Shown one piece after another: positions 21,871 through 52,600 of a stretch of DNA of 64,000 nucleotides (its first letter is position 1; the number at the start of each line of letters is the position of its first letter). Below the pieces are notes generated by a model. It did no database searches. It was given only the letters and a program-made list of their open reading frames with translations, and had not been told where the DNA came from. The stretch is from Antennarius striatus. Taxonomy: Eukaryota > Chordata > Actinopteri > Lophiiformes > Antennariidae. Both the position numbers and the translations under genes were made by a program. The DNA is taken from NCBI RefSeq assembly GCF_040054535.1, contig NC_090778.1, forward strand, positions 6,227,001-6,291,000. The letters run 5' to 3'.

Positions 21871-24836
21871 ACTAATGGGTGGAATAAAGTTCAGTAGTAG
21901 TTTTAAGGTAACTAATGAAATTTAAATGTTGAAAAATGAGAGGGGCGGTTGATCTTTGTCCAGGCCTATTGTGCTTAATAATTCCATCTGGACCTGTGAA
22001 ACATTGCCAGACTGGAGATCTGCCAATCAGATTTTGTATGATCTTGTTACTTAAGAAAGGTGAGAACATGACCTCATTGGGGTCATTATACAAGGTTATG
22101 CTTAAGGTACTTGGGTTCAAACAAAAATGTGACTGGCTGCCTGTTCCTGCAGAAGCATTTCATTACATGCTGATATTTTCTATTGAGGTTTTGCTAGAGG
22201 TGTAACTATGAATGTGACGCCAGTATTTTGCGGATGTCCCACGTTCATTCCTACAATAATTATTGTCATTCATTTACGGAGTTGGAAACTTTTATTTACT
22301 CTGCTCATGTCATGTTCTCTTCACAAAAATAGGAACACTTACAGTTAGATTATACAGTATATTTTAATACATATTGAATTTTCTATTTGAATCTCAGGAA
22401 ACATCCTGTGGCTGATGGAGCAGATTCACTGCTGCTGTCGGGAATGTCCCTGACCTGCAGTGATGTTCCAAAAGAACACTGGACTAATGGCAGTCATTAA
22501 GAGGAATGAAAGCTATAGTGTGTATTCAAATGTGGTCAAACAGGCGTCAAAGTCATGATAGACTGGAGTATTTTCAGGCAACTCAGTAGTGAACAATCTA
22601 TTTAGGCATTTAAAAATGTTCCATTTAGCTGTTCCGCTGTCCATCTTACCATCAGTTTTACCAAATGAATAGCCCTATACACCAAAGCCTAGCAACAGAG
22701 ACCGGTCTAAACAACAGAGATGAGAGACTTGAAATGAGTATCCTGTCTTCTAAGGCAGTTGGGTGAGACAACAAAAGGTTGATCAGACTGGCTGGAAGGT
22801 GTCCGAAAGCAGGAATATTACAGCTACTGCCTTTACAATCTGATATCCGCAGAAAAGGAAGAAATCAGAAGAACCAGCAGTGAGGCGAAAATGCCCCCAA
22901 AGAGAACTCTAATTGCATAAGTAAGCAAAATAACGCATTACCTTGTGTTTAGGTCTTACTTTCTGTTGCTAAAATACTACTCAGCCTCACCTTCTCACCA
23001 CTGTCCCTCCTGTCATTTGCTGCACCGTACAAAATCCTAACGGCTGGAACTAGACACATTTCGTCGTCTATGAACATAAGATATTCCTCTCAAAAGGCAA
23101 CAATGGTTTTGTTTCTTCATGCAAATGTAGCTGAACCAATTTACATCCATGTCAATTCTCCATTTCCTTCGGCCCCTGGGTCAGGATGCTTTTTCATACT
23201 CCACTAGTATACATAAAAAAACAAAAACATTCAGTTAAATATTGCCAATTCATTTTTATGGTCAAAATTAATACAAAAGTGTTTCATCTGAGTGGAGGAT
23301 AATACTGGAGCTGTACCAGACAGCTACTGTAATCTTTGAGAGATTAAGGGATGCACACCTACTTTTGACTGAGACCTCATGGCAGCTATTGTTCGCCCAA
23401 TCCTTGACTGTGTTCACCACATAGTGAATGTTCACCAGTCAACGACCGGGGCTTCAGTATTTCAAGTCTTACTCACACATCTTCTAACTGTATTTCATCA
23501 TACATATTCATGATGCAAGGTAGAAGTTATATTTACTTGAAGGTTTTTACCAATTATTATAATATCATTTAGTTACTGAATTTATAATACATCAACATAA
23601 AAATCCACTTAAAATATAACATTAATTCCAGGCTTAATTATCTGGTGTATAAAAAAGACGTATCAAACATAGTCTTTGAAAGGTTTGGTGTATAAAAAGG
23701 AAACAATTCAAAAACTACCAAAAATATGAATGGTTGACCAGTTATCTCACTACAAGGAATTGTCTTGTTTCACTAAACCTCTCAAATCCTATGATTATAC
23801 AAACATAACTTACGGTACATAGCAAACTTTTTTTCTTTTGTGAAATCATGAAAAGAGGCTATCACTGTCTCTGACCTGGGTGAAAACCATTTGGATGAGG
23901 TAATCTGAGTTTTCAGAACGTTAACTATCTACCCAGCACAGGTGTCGTGCTGAACTCACTGAACTGAACTTTATTGAAACAAACAGAATTTGCCGACTTC
24001 ACCTTTGAGAAGCAAACAAGCTACACTCGAAGCCCCATAGAGCTGACACAGGACACATTCATGACATGTGAGTTAATGTCAGTTAACAACTCTGATGGTT
24101 TCACTAATTCCTGAGAAATTTTCTTTTTGCAATTAGTAATTTAAGTTACTTTTACCTTTAATTGTATGTAAAGTCTTTCTCAATTTGGAATGTAACCACC
24201 AGGCATGACAGACAATGATTTGCCCTCTCGACAGCCCCATATTCCAGCTTCTTATCTCGCTTATCTTGTGTTGCCTGCAGCTGTACAGATCGAACTGATC
24301 TGTCCTCAGCGCGTCGGAGCTGTACAGCTCCTCGTACATGCTGGACATGACATGAACAGCGTGAGTTAATGTGAAGCACCTTGACTTCTTGAAATCTATT
24401 GACCTGGAAAGGACTGTTGTCTTCTCACAGTTCAGGCGTCAGACTTAATTCTTTTGTAGTGTTTCTGGTCATCCTTCACTTCCTGCTGAACAAACATCTG
24501 TGTAACATTTAGGCTTTATGATCACAGATGAGAGACAACAGCGATAACGCCGACAACCTGGTCAATGGTCCACTCTTACAACGGAGACGATATGCCGCAA
24601 AATGTTACTGACGTGACAGTCCTCACGCAGGAAGCCTGCAGAGTTATCAACTGACAAAAACCCTTTCAGTACAAACGAAAGTTGATTGGCTAGACAGAAC
24701 CTCTGATTGGTTGATTTGTCCAAAACAGGATGCTGCTTGCCGTTGGTTGGCCGTTATCTAGACATCACAAACATAATAATGAGAGTCTTTGTAGCTTGGT
24801 GGCCATTGTTATCAGAGGTGGTTGCGGTTTCCCAAC
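21871..24836. other. Intergenic / probable zdhhc8 3'UTR
   Basis: No coding exon recognised. Minus-strand AATAAA (TTTATT on the plus strand) at 23970-23975 could end zdhhc8 about 0.86 kb after its stop; others lie further on. ATTGG motifs near 24680-24710 look like CCAAT boxes but are inside the putative UTR. Confidence 0.4.
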
Positions 24837-40330
<15,494 letters not shown>

Positions 40331-40846
40331 CTGGAAACACGAAGGAAGAGATAAGGCTAGGTTCTGTCTGTTTACACATTTAAACAGTTATGTCTACATA
40401 TTCTGATGCTCTTACTCTTTTTGTATTCTTGCTTCAAAACTGATGAGATAATCATAATTGGAACCATGATAACAGAAAGAAACACAGCAGCTGTAGAAGT
40501 CAAGTCAAACCTTCAGCTGGCAAACCTCACCAAAATCTACATGAGCTTGTGTTTCAGGTCTGATACACTTGATTTAAAGTATCCCCCTGAACCATGGGTA
40601 ACTCTTACTGTGGGGTATCCTCCATCACATTTAATCACTGATTTAACTCGCTGCTGTGCTGCTAATTCAGAACCACAGGTTATCAACCTCCCCTAAATTC
40701 CACCAGTAAAGTGGAACAGGATGAACCTCCTCAGCTGCCTACAGAACATAACTCAGTCGGTACTGTGAAATATTCAACTGTGGAGACACTTAAATCACAC
40801 AGACGCACGCGCGCACTTACACACAAGCAACGTGCGCGCACAAACA

Positions 40847-40942
40847 CACACACACATACACACACACACACACCACACACATACACACACACTAAAACAC
40901 ACACACACGCACGCACGCACACACACACACACACACACACAC
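40847..40942. repeat. (CA)n-rich microsatellite, interrupted
   Basis: Impure CA tract with CGCACGCACG interruptions; GCGCGC motifs precede it. Confidence 0.9.
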
Positions 40943-43900
40943 AATCACTCAATCACCTGGACTTAAATGTCAAGGCGACATGTGCTTCCCAGGGCGCCAG
41001 CATTCAAGCACACTGATTACTGGTCTATGCAGAGATCAGGCGCTGCCAGAATGAATATTTGTGAATGCCAACATTCAGACACACTTCAAAGATCCTGCAA
41101 GTCAGAGAATTTTATAAAATGATGAACAGTCTCACACCAGAAGGTGGAGTGGATTTGACACTTTCATTTGCAGGTTTCTTTCCTAATATTATGATGAATA
41201 CACAAAAGCTCACTGATACACACACTTTCACATTCAGACATTATTCTTCTGCTTATTTCAATGTCAGAGAGTCAATTTCCTGGTACATTGGCCCTAAGAT
41301 CCTTGATCACATCTCCTGTCCTGGTCTGTCAATCATCTTGTGCTGAATTATTCAGAGGTGTCTCTGTAGAGAGGTGCTAATGGAGATGAGTAGCCTCTGC
41401 ATAACCAGACATCTTCCGCTGACACATCGGTGACAGCTAATGTAAGTAAGTCAGTGTACTGCAGCTCTTATTGATCAAGATCGCCAGGCGCTACAAAAGT
41501 CCAAAAACAGCATAACTGTGGGGTTTGATACTATGTTCCTGGACATAACTGCCACATAACATAACACACATGATAGTCCACTTCATTCATGTCCCTTAAA
41601 AATGCAGCATTACAATCACTTCCCTTACAAGCATAACATAAACTCACTAGAGGCAGAGACACAGTGTCTTATATAAAGATAATCACCAGGAAATTACATA
41701 CCGAGTGTTTGCATTCTCATTATGATGACATTCATAATTGGGTGCAATGGACTATCATTATATAATCTGAGTTTTATTTAAACTTATCTACACACTCAGA
41801 GAGACACACAATATACCAATCACGACTGCGGTCCAAACTGAAATATTTGAAAAACTACACTGGAAAATTTGTGTGAAACATTTCTGGTGGCTTGAGGATG
41901 AATGACTTTTAATTTAGTACCATTAGGATGGCAAATTAAAAGTACATCCCACATATCCAGTAAAAAATCTACCAACAGGAGTTTGATTAAAGTCACTGCT
42001 GTATTAATTGAAGTCTGGGACTTCAACTTTCATTGTGAGTTCCGATCAGTGTTCGTCCACTGAGAATCAGAGCAGTCAGTTTAAAAGAAATACAATGAAA
42101 TATGAATGAAAACTTATTTCACAAGTGTGCTGATAACCACACACTTTATTTTTATATCAGAAAGGTGTCTGAAATAAAACAAGAAAAACAATCTTCCTTG
42201 CAATGACTGGTAATTCAAGTTTTTGGTGCCAGTGCATTGGCATATTTTAGATCCCATATTTACTTGAACATGATTATTTTCAGAGTATATTTCAGCAGGA
42301 CTGACAATTAACAGGGGACTGCACTGAGTTGTACTGAGATGCGTCATCACAGCTCTGACAGCAAGTAGACAAAGTACAAACACTTCATAACTAATCAAAG
42401 AAAATAACTAGCATGTAGCACCATCCAAATCCCAATTTAATCACTGTAAAAGGTTAATGTATTTTTGTGTTTGCCCACGTTGTGCTCCAGCTGAGTCCGA
42501 GAGAAGGGAGAAAACGCTGCTGTCAGGAACCGTGTTAGAAGCCTGGGAGGACGATGTGGGAGGAAAACGTGACTGATTAAAGCTGTAGACATTGGTCAAT
42601 CGTGTGGGAGTAATAAATAACCATGGACTGCTTATCAACACTGTTTACCACTTTTAGTGCTTGCTTACCCATGACACTTCTACCAAGGTGTATAAGCTTG
42701 GACCAAGTTAATTTTAAAGTACAGTAATGCAATGAATTTGGTGTCCTTATTTAATGTCCTGAGGCTGACCAAATTGGAAATAAAGGCCTGGAGTCTCAGT
42801 AGTAATTAAAATGCCTGTAAGCAAGAGCTGGAAAGGTGACAAAACATCAACACATAGGATTCTGGAACACTGCCACCGCTCCTAACAGATATATGAAGAT
42901 AAGATTTAAAGTGATGATGAACAGAAATGAAAGATGGAGGTAAAAGTGGGGGAGTGAGGAGGAATAATCCTCCACCTGCTCCTCAGTCTGGCAGGGGAAC
43001 ACACCTCACTACCCATAATCCAAGGCAACAACATCCACGTGGCAGCATTCACGTCAGACATCATTACTTTACCTATTTACGTGTGACTGTGTTTTTGTGA
43101 TCAGGCCTTGGCTGACTGTGACATACTTGTGATTCATGCTTCATGTTACAACAACACTATTTACTTAAAGCATTAACAGCAAAAAGTGAATGCACAACAT
43201 GGTGCTAAGTCCACAGAGACTGCTAGAACACAAACATGGATGAGATTAAATGTTTTAAGTGGTTTAAGGTTAAATATTGAAATCTAGAGTGTCATTTTTT
43301 TTCTAATACACAGTATGATGTTTGATGAACTGTACTTTTCCAGACCTGGATATTTTTTACTTTGATGGACCTTTTATGATTTAATGATAATGGCTAAATA
43401 TTTAAGAATGTCCTACCTCAATGTGAGCAAGTAATTTCCATTCCATATCCGTACCCAGATCCGTCGCAAAACCAAATCAGCTCCTCCTTGGCCCAAGAAC
43501 CAGTCCTCTAAAATGTGTCTCCAAAATATTTCCAGATGACTTTCAGACAAACAAACACACATAAATTCATGGAAAATTACAGAACTCCAGCTCCAAGGTT
43601 GAAGACTACCATAGTATGTGTTTAAAAAAAAAAAAGTTCACACGTGCGTTCTTCACATGTTCCACATGTGACTTTAGCTAGTAGTCCCAGCTCTAGTCCC
43701 CACTCTAAACTCAGAACAGTTTCTGATTATGTTCCATTACAGGGGTAGTTGGTGTCAGAGTCACCGGGATGCTTCACAAACGTGACACACACAGTTAGTG
43801 ATCTGTCAGCTATTTAAGACAAGAACATCTCAATAAAAAAGCTACAATAAAAAAAAAGTATAACTTGGCTAAAGCATTCTGCCGTACAGGACACTTTGTA

Positions 43901-45284
43901 CCCGGAAAAATTGTACCCGGTACAGACAACCTTTAACTAGCAGGAATGCAAATGCTGTGGAAGTGGTATTCTATCTGGTATTTGAAAAAAAAAAAGCAAA
44001 TTCCTGATCAACTACTGTTTACTTTAGCTCCTGAAGTCATTTTATCATCTTTCAGCTAATCGTTTTGGCTATAGAGCCAACAACTTTATCATTAATCTCA
44101 GCTTTAATTCCCTCTGTGTTGGGATCAGTTTCCTTACTGGAGGACTCGTTTCTCACTGGCGGATACCGGTGATCCTGCAACTGATATCATAGTCATAGTC
44201 AACTATGTCAAACGTACCATATATGCACGACATACAGACCAAATGAAATTACAGTCCTCTCAGACCCACATGCAGTAAAAAAATTGGAAAGAACCACTCT
44301 AGTGGGAGAGAGAGGAGCCGCTACGTGTGCACGCACCACCATCCTATCCTATCCCAAAAGGGAACAGAACCTAACAGAGCCAAAAAAAAACCTCCAGAGG
44401 GCCCTGAGACCTGGTGGAACCATAAAATACACTCAGACAGACACCTGACTCCGTCCAGCATCAGCTTAGGGACAGACTCCTGTTTGAGGTTATGTGATAG
44501 CCTCCTCAGTCACCCCAGCAACGGGGTTGTCTCTGGTTGGGTTTTAAGATTACAGAAAAGACCCTGGTTCACTGATGATTACTGAGCTGTCTTTAGAAAT
44601 AAGAAAAAAAAGCCTAGACATTAAATCTGTCCTAAAAACTCAGATGATTGCCAGCCCCACTAAAAAACAGGCTTGAGCTGATTCAACAAAACTTGGTTGA
44701 TCTTGAAATGCGGCCTCTGATCCAACAGCTATGAAAACCTACAGAGGGCAGAAAATGCTCTGTGACTACTGTAAAGTAATTAGATGGTTGATGAGGTCTT
44801 TCTTTTTAATGTGGGGATATTAATCTGCCACAGTCGCAGCTTTAAATTGGACGCTGATTAGTCACAAGTACTAGAGGACGGTCTACATGCTGATTACACA
44901 CCTCACAGCTATTTGGATACTCAAATCTTCCTGCCCTTCATTTGACTTCTTTTGGGTAATAGGAGGAAAACCATTCCTGCCTTTATGCTTGCTCTTATCT
45001 GTTCTTATAGAAGCTCTGGGAGGATGTTAGGGGGTTGATTGTGGAGTCTGAGCAACCATCAAAGAGAAAACTGGGTGAATCCAGCTGATGGGTGGCACTT
45101 TTATTAGCCTCACGTGAAGTTAGACATGTTCTCCAGATGCCAGCCTGTGTGAATGGACTAATATGGATGACGTATATGTGCTTCAGTCTGGGGTCGAGAG
45201 CAGCTCAGCTGCCTTCAAATCAGTCAGATGGATTAAAATCCATTATTATGGACACAATCATGATATAACAAGAACCAAAGCAGT

Positions 45285-45860
45285 CAGAGACTGCAACATC
45301 CCGTGACACCCCTGAATTCAGAAATTTTACCCTGACCTACTTGCACAGGTCAAAGGTCAAAGCAAGTGCTCTGACCTACTTTCCCAGATCAAGGCACTAG
45401 CTTTGATCTATGGTCTTACTCACGCTGGCCTCCTCCCTTGTCCTTCTATCTTATCCGGTTCCTTCTTCTTCTTTTCCTTTCGGCTTTTCCCTTCAGGGGT
45501 CGCCACAGCGAATCAATTTCCTCCATCTAACCCTGTCCTTTGAATCCTCTTCTCTCACACCAACTATCTTTATGTCTTCCCTCATTACATCCATAAACCT
45601 CCTCTTTGGTCTTCCTCTAGGCCTCCTAGAGGAAGACCAAAGAGGAGGTTCCTGAGTGTACAAAAGTTGAAAGTTGACCACCTATTTCCTCAAGGTCATC
45701 ATCTTATTTTCATCCCATTTGCTGCCCAAGTAATGTTCTTTTTGTTTCATCTTACTATCTGCAACAGTTGCGAAGATGGACAAAGTGGACATACGAACGA
45801 AAGAACGGAAAAACACTCACAATTGCAATACATCACCACTTTGAAGTGGGATGTAATTAG
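45285..45860 (-). repeat. Dispersed ~390-bp repeat, copy 3, interrupted
   Basis: Minus-strand copy: GCAGTCAGAGACTGCAACAT at the low end to CACTTTGAAGTGGGATGTAA at the high end. It is split at TTATCCGGTTCC by an RTE-like LINE fragment (about 45463-45650). Confidence 0.8.
45463..45650 (-). mobile_element. RTE-like LINE 3' fragment with foldback end
   Basis: Same 3' end as at 21597 (TTTCGGCTTTTCCCTTCAGG). It finishes in a perfect foldback: arms 45596-45621 and 45625-45650 (26 bp each, begin AACCTCCTCTTTGG) around a 3-base loop. GGTTCCT appears at both junctions with the host repeat, consistent with a target duplication. Confidence 0.8.
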
Positions 45861-47144
45861 AATCTACATGAAAAGAAACACGTCCCAGTTTGATACCAAA
45901 CAACTGGAGTCAGTGGATGAAGGGTGTGGCAAAATATTTGCTTCTTTGGTACAAGTCCTTCTTACACATATTCAGACAACATTATGTAGCACAATGTAGT
46001 TTTCTGCATCTGACTAATTCCTGAAATATGCGGAGAGTAAGTTGGAGTTACTCGAGGATAGGTCAGCAGTGACCTTCCAGTAAGTGGACCATCTAAACAG
46101 CAGATACAGATTTAACAATTCAGAGAATTGTGTCCATGCTGAAACAACACAATTCTGTGTTGAGTAAAACATATAGTTTGGTTCCATTCTATCTCAATAC
46201 AACACAAATCCTGTTTAAGTGTGTCTCTGAAGCTTGTGTGAAAAAAGTCCAATTAATGCCAGGATGTGTGGCTTGTGATGAATGAGTCCAATATTTACTT
46301 TGTGGACGACCGTGTGAAATCATTGGTCACATTCTCCTCAAGCTGGAATGACTCAGGACCTGTCTCTGGTCTGCAGAGAGGGTGAGGCAGCGACACATCC
46401 CATGTGACATAGATACAGCCTGGCTCTTCATCACTCACCACTCTTCAGTGTGATGTCTCTTTGACATCATCAGGATCAGATATGGTGCGTTATCACACTT
46501 AACTGTAACGCCTGTGAGCCAGGATGACACCTGTAACACTACAGGATGCTGCAGGTCACTGGGAGCACTCACCCAAATGTATTCAGCACACACACACTTT
46601 CCAATCGAATTAGTTCATAACACACTCTCACATGCGTGGGCTATCCTTCTGCAGGCTGCCTACCAAAACCCACAGATCTTGGATCTGTTCCAGCGCTGGT
46701 ATCACTTGGTGAATTTTCATTATTATTTCAAACATAGAAATATTCTACAAGAGAAATGACCAAGAGTGCTCAATAATTATGTTTCAGTTCTGATGAGCGG
46801 AGGAGATTGTGTCCCATCTGATTACCAATCCATTCCATACCCCCCTCCTCCTTCACTCCTATTTACTCCTCGTAGGACTCATGAAAAGAAGCATCGTTGG
46901 CTGCTAATTCCTCAGGGACCTGCCAATCTGACGCAAACACATCCCTGCTTTTTATGGAAGAAGATGTTACATTTGTGAGACATGGATCTTACTTGGTGAT
47001 AAAACGTAGGGGACAGGAATGCGTTTGCGTCTGTTTGCTAGAATTAGTCAAGAGGAAAAGATTAGCATCACCTTTCTTCTCTCTGTCCTTCTACTCACTT
47101 ACTCTATTAAAGTATACACACAAGCTTTGCTAATTTTGCCATTT

Positions 47145-47285
47145 CTTTATTCATTCATTCATTCATTCATGATCTGCTTGTTCCGCTTATAGCGGGTCAC
47201 AGAGGGTTGTAGTAGCCTCACCCAGCTGACTTACTGGCGAGAGGAAGGGGACACTCCGAGCACGACGCCAGTGCACTGTGGAGTC
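47145..47285 (+). repeat. (ATTC)n and degenerate LINE/SINE-like tail
   Basis: ATTCATTCATTCATTC is followed by CCGCTTATAGCGGGTCACAG and CGCCAGTGCACTGTGG. This resembles a worn copy of a common fish repeat tail, but it is too decayed to name. Confidence 0.35.
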
Positions 47286-48792
47286 ATTTCTTTATTTGCC
47301 CAATAAAGAATGAGCAAGAGCTCAAACTGTAATCCCTCCCTCTGTCCTCACATTTAACTAAACCCCAACAAAACAACATCTGCTCCCATAATCCAATAAA
47401 ACAAATGTCAAAAAAACGTTTGCATTGACATGTGGCCATAAAACAGTGCAACAAGCACAGCCACATGTGACCCTTCACAAACAGGGTGTTGTGTGTGTTG
47501 TTTTGTGGCGTAATCTCCCCAGGGGGTGTTGACACATGTACTGCCTGTCTTTCTGGACCCCTGTGGGAATCTGAAAACCAGTACAGTGCCATGGGTCAGT
47601 CGGAGTAAATGATGGTTGTGAGGCCAAAAACATTGAGACTTAACTTGACAAGTACATTAAGGGGTATTTGGACCACAGGGGTGGGGACAGTTCAGTAAGT
47701 GCTACCATTAACACTGCATGTGCACGTTAAGCCAATCTGAAATTGGAGTGATGACAGGGTGCATTCTGCTGGACGCCTCTTGCTTGAGACGGTCACTATG
47801 GCTGCTCACTTAGTTGCCAGGCACGTATGCACAGAGGGAAGTTAAATCCTGCAGAGGTCGACTTGCCTTGTGTGACATTCCTCGCCACTCATACTCTAAA
47901 CCCCGACCACAGCAGGCCGCTCATCTGGCCACTGTCAGGAGCTCCGAGAGTTACGACCCAAAGAGGCGTCAGACAGAGTTGTCCAGTCTGTTTCAGACGC
48001 CTGCTTTCATGTCGTTAGTTGCTACAGTTGTATTCAGGAAAACTAACTTTTTATATCTATTAGCAAGATAGTCTGATACTAATGAGACAATAGGTCCACA
48101 CGAGACACTCTAATCCATATTCTAATCCTTTCCTCGAAGCATTATTTGTTACTAAAATAAATTACTTTCCATTTTAACACATTACAAATAAATTATTTCT
48201 ACAAAATATTGAACTTGAAAGTCACAAATGCATTTTCACTTTGCAACCATAGTTGTGCTTTTAATGACCAGTTCATGATTTAAGTTCCTGTTGCTTCTCC
48301 CTCCTATCTAGTTGACAGAGTTCAGTCAGCACATTCTTGTGAACTTATTTATCCTCAGTCAAAGCGAGGGACAATGACAAACAAATCTGGTCCGTCAAGC
48401 CAGTCTCTGAAGGCTCAGCAGTTCTAAGAAGGAGAAAGATAGGAGGAGTGGAGCTGAAACCTGAGGAGGTACTCCAGAAATACAGCAGATGTACGCACAT
48501 ACAGACATGTATGCTGTTAGAGGCACATTGTATAAGTCAAATCGGCACAGTGTTGTGCTTTAAAAAGCAAGACATGTTGACCTTAATGTCCAAGCCTTAA
48601 TTGCACAACAACCCTATGCCAGGCTGCCAGCTACCCCCCTGTCCCAACCTGCTCTCTCCGATACAATTAAGACTGTTATGGCCATTTATCTGCTAACGCC
48701 ATCTGCAAGCTACCTCCATCCACACTAGTGAGGTCAGGCCAATTCTCTTCTCACTTCCTGCAGGAAGCTGAGTTTGAGCTGGGACTGGAAAA

Positions 48793-48943
<151 letters not shown>

Positions 48944-49553
48944 CAGCTCTCCAGAGACCAGAATAATCCACTTGGTCTGCAGCAGACACTTTGCTGAGAT
49001 TTGGGGGCATTTAATCAGGATGACAAAGAACATTAAACCAGGATTTAACTTGAACTTGCAGACAGAGGCGGGAGTAAATGCAGCCACGTTGCTTCTCTGC
49101 TGGTGGTGTTGGCGGTTACTGGTGAATCAGCTGCTCACCAGTCTCCTGGTCCCAGTGATGTTTACAGTACACACTCACCCACCTTTCCAAAAACCACTCA
49201 TTAACTGGGATGAGCAAAGTGCTATTTTCCCAGCGTGGGTGTGCTCTTCCTGCTTATCCACCTAATCGCATAACTAACTCATAACACATGTAGCACAGCC
49301 CCAGTCAACATGCCAACAAAAATAAGCCATGTTTGTGACTAATAACAATCATAACGGATTTTCAGATTTAGAAAATTGGCGTCACAGCACAAAATTTATC
49401 ACAAAGGCTGCAGAGTCATGCTGAGCACCTGACACAGCCCCAGATAATTCTTAGTTCATTTTAAATCCACTTGGCGTGGCAGGATGATGATCTGCCCCAG
49501 CAGAGTCCATCAGCTAATGAGGTGTGATTAGAATTAGTTTAATGCACACACAG

Positions 49554-49661
<108 letters not shown>

Positions 49662-52600
49662 ACACGCACACAAACACAGACCTCAACTACTAGGTTTGTA
49701 GATGGTTGGTGAAAGTGTAAACTGCTTCAGTCACTTAGGATATCACCAAAACTTCCTCCTCCCTACAGGAAATGCGTCGTCTCAGATAACAGCAGACAGA
49801 AGGTTTACAGAGCCATGAAGAAGCCTGTGTTGATGCAACTTGATGGCAACGGCTACCATGAATTGGCAACATATGATGAAATTACCATCTGGAACAGTCT
49901 GAAGAAACTCATATTGCAGGATTTATCCATTGATGAAATGGAATATTTAAACTTTAACCCTTAAAAGTCCACCCTATAGATTTTATAGGATCTGCTTTTG
50001 AGTGCAATTGTTGTTTTCATTATGTCTGAATGAACCCTTTATATCTTCGAAACTGAGTGGATTCTCTTCTAGTGATTACGATGCAGCAGGACGGTAGCCC
50101 AGAACAGACATACAACACTGGTTTTAGAACCTTTTCATTGTTTATTTTTTCCCTTCTTTTTCTTTTTGCGCACACTCTAGTTGTGCAACAGTAGAACAAA
50201 AAAAAGTCAAGCTGACACCAAACTGACTCAGTAATGTCTGGTATAAAGAAACTGCTTTCTAAAGTGTATTGACAGCTATGAGTGAGGCTGCAGATAAAAA
50301 CTTTAACTTACTCATCCAATTTTTTCAAACAGTTAATGTCATTTTGTCCCCATGTCTGAATCTGAACCTGTTCATTGGACCAGGATCCCAGAGGTCACTG
50401 GTGTCCAGCAAGACAGGCACTGAACAAACCATTAAACCAGCAGAATGACTAGAAACCGAACAGGTCTGACAGGATCCCTCATGCTGTTAGCATTATTCAA
50501 CATGCTAATGAATACAACTGCTTTGTGAAGCTTTTTAAAGCCAGAACACACTCTCCCTCCTGTTTTGCTTTTGTGGAATATCATGTATTGAGTAAAATTT
50601 GTATCATTTTCACTCTTGTCTCCATATATCTACTGGAGGAAAGAACAAAAACATTTAAACAGCCTTACAGTCACATTGAAATCACCTTCCACTTCAGTTG
50701 GAGTGACCTGGCTTTGTGCTCACCTTCAGCTGATCTGAGATCACGGCAAAAAAAGGAATTATTGGACTTTCCCTAAAGACAATGTTATCACCAAATTGGG
50801 ATATGAAATTCTTAATCCTGAGCAATTGTCCATATGTACCTCATAATGCTGTACTTGCATATTCAATATAGCCTGAGACAGATGTGGACAGAGATTGAAT
50901 CCAGGCAGACTTTATATATAGCTGAAAGCACATGGTGTGCTGTATGGGAGGGAAAGTGTGGCTGTGCAATACTGACAAATAATTTGCCAGGCTGTACAAA
51001 TCTCATAGGGAAATCTCTCTCCATATATTTTCCTCGGAGTTTAAAATGTTCTTTTCACCCTGTAAGAAAAAAAATACTTGAAATATGTAGCTTTGGTATA
51101 AATAAGAGTCACAGCTTTCGATACAACACAAGGAGCCTTTGTTCAGGAAACGTTGCTGCCTCACAGGATTTTCAAAGCACAGCAGATCTTTTTTCACTTA
51201 CAGTATAGTGCATGTGAGCCATGTGTAGCGCTCAGCCTCGGCCTCTAAGGGGAGGTTTCTGTGGTGTGGTGGGATGTCAATAATAGCTTCGCCTTCACAG
51301 CGACCCTGGATGTGTTGTGACAGACTGGATTTGAGAGCAGACCGTCTCTCCCTACACTCACATCCAGATGTGCTTCACTTTGAGTTTTGTCCTCATGGAG
51401 TAGATGGAACAAAAGCTACAGCTAGCAGAGGAGGTCAAGTGCGTATCTCACTGAGAAGTTGTTAGCTACTTTGTCAACCTCAATATATTTAGCCAAATTT
51501 CCTAAAAAAATAATGTATCAATGTTTATATCTTCCATTTTTTTGATATAAGCTTATCTTAGTTTAACTTAGGATAAAGAGGGGGGAAACAGATCATTGGA
51601 TGAGCCTAACAGTAACCAAATCTGCTCAAGGGTTTCTCTACATCTCTATTCATTGACACAGCTAACACCCCCACCTAATTCCGTGTCAGACCATTAATGA
51701 ACATTTACGCTGTAAATCACAAGCAAGCCAGCTGGTGCAAAATCCAGTTAATCGGAGTCGAAGCTGGCAATTTAGCTGTTTTCTTTGTGTAAATTAAAGC
51801 AGCATTGATTTCCTGATAGCATAAGCAGCAACTCTAAATCCACTCTGAAGAAAATGTAAATTGAGTCGTACCAGAGCTGCAGGGGTTTAAACAAGGGTAT
51901 TGAATTAAATTAAAGCATCTTTGGACTTGGAAATTCTCAGGGTAAAAGAAAATAGATCCGGAGACATGTTAACAGAATGTCCTTCTTGAATCATATGGAT
52001 TTAACATAAATTAACTGCTTCCCCAGTGTTCTTTGAGTCTGTGCCTCATTGATGTTAGCTGAACAAGCTAAAATGAAGAATTTACAGGAGGTCAAATTAT
52101 CCTCCCCTCCAAGCTCAAACCTGCTACCCCCTCCCTTCATCTCTCACTAAGTTGTTCCCCGTCATCCATCATGTGCCCTGGAGCTGATGCAGGTGCGTTC
52201 ACTAAACCTTCTTAAACAGCTTCACCCCCCTCCCCCCGCCTTCTTCCGATCCTCACCCCTTTCTCCTTCTAAGGGAGCTCATCAGGGGCCCCTTCACATC
52301 TGCAAGAATCTTAATTGTACATTGTCAAAGCAGGGTTTTTTTCATCCAGCAAGGGAGGAGATCTAGATCAGCTGCAGGGGTTGGCTTGAAAATAGGGGAA
52401 GCAGGGACACTTTACAGAGGGGAATAGAAAAGAGGCATGATGGAAAACCTCTGAGTAGAAAATGTATGACAGCTCTGTGACATCACACAATGAAAAATGG
52501 GATAAATTGCAATTATGACATATAATTGCAATTTATTCCATTGCAATGATACGTCTACATTCTACATGGTGCAGAGTGAACAAAGAGTTTCATTTATTTA

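Noticed and set aside
24670-24740. Cluster of CCAAT boxes suggesting a promoter
   Set aside because: It lies just beyond the zdhhc8 stop in likely 3'UTR, and no exon or start-like motif follows on either strand.
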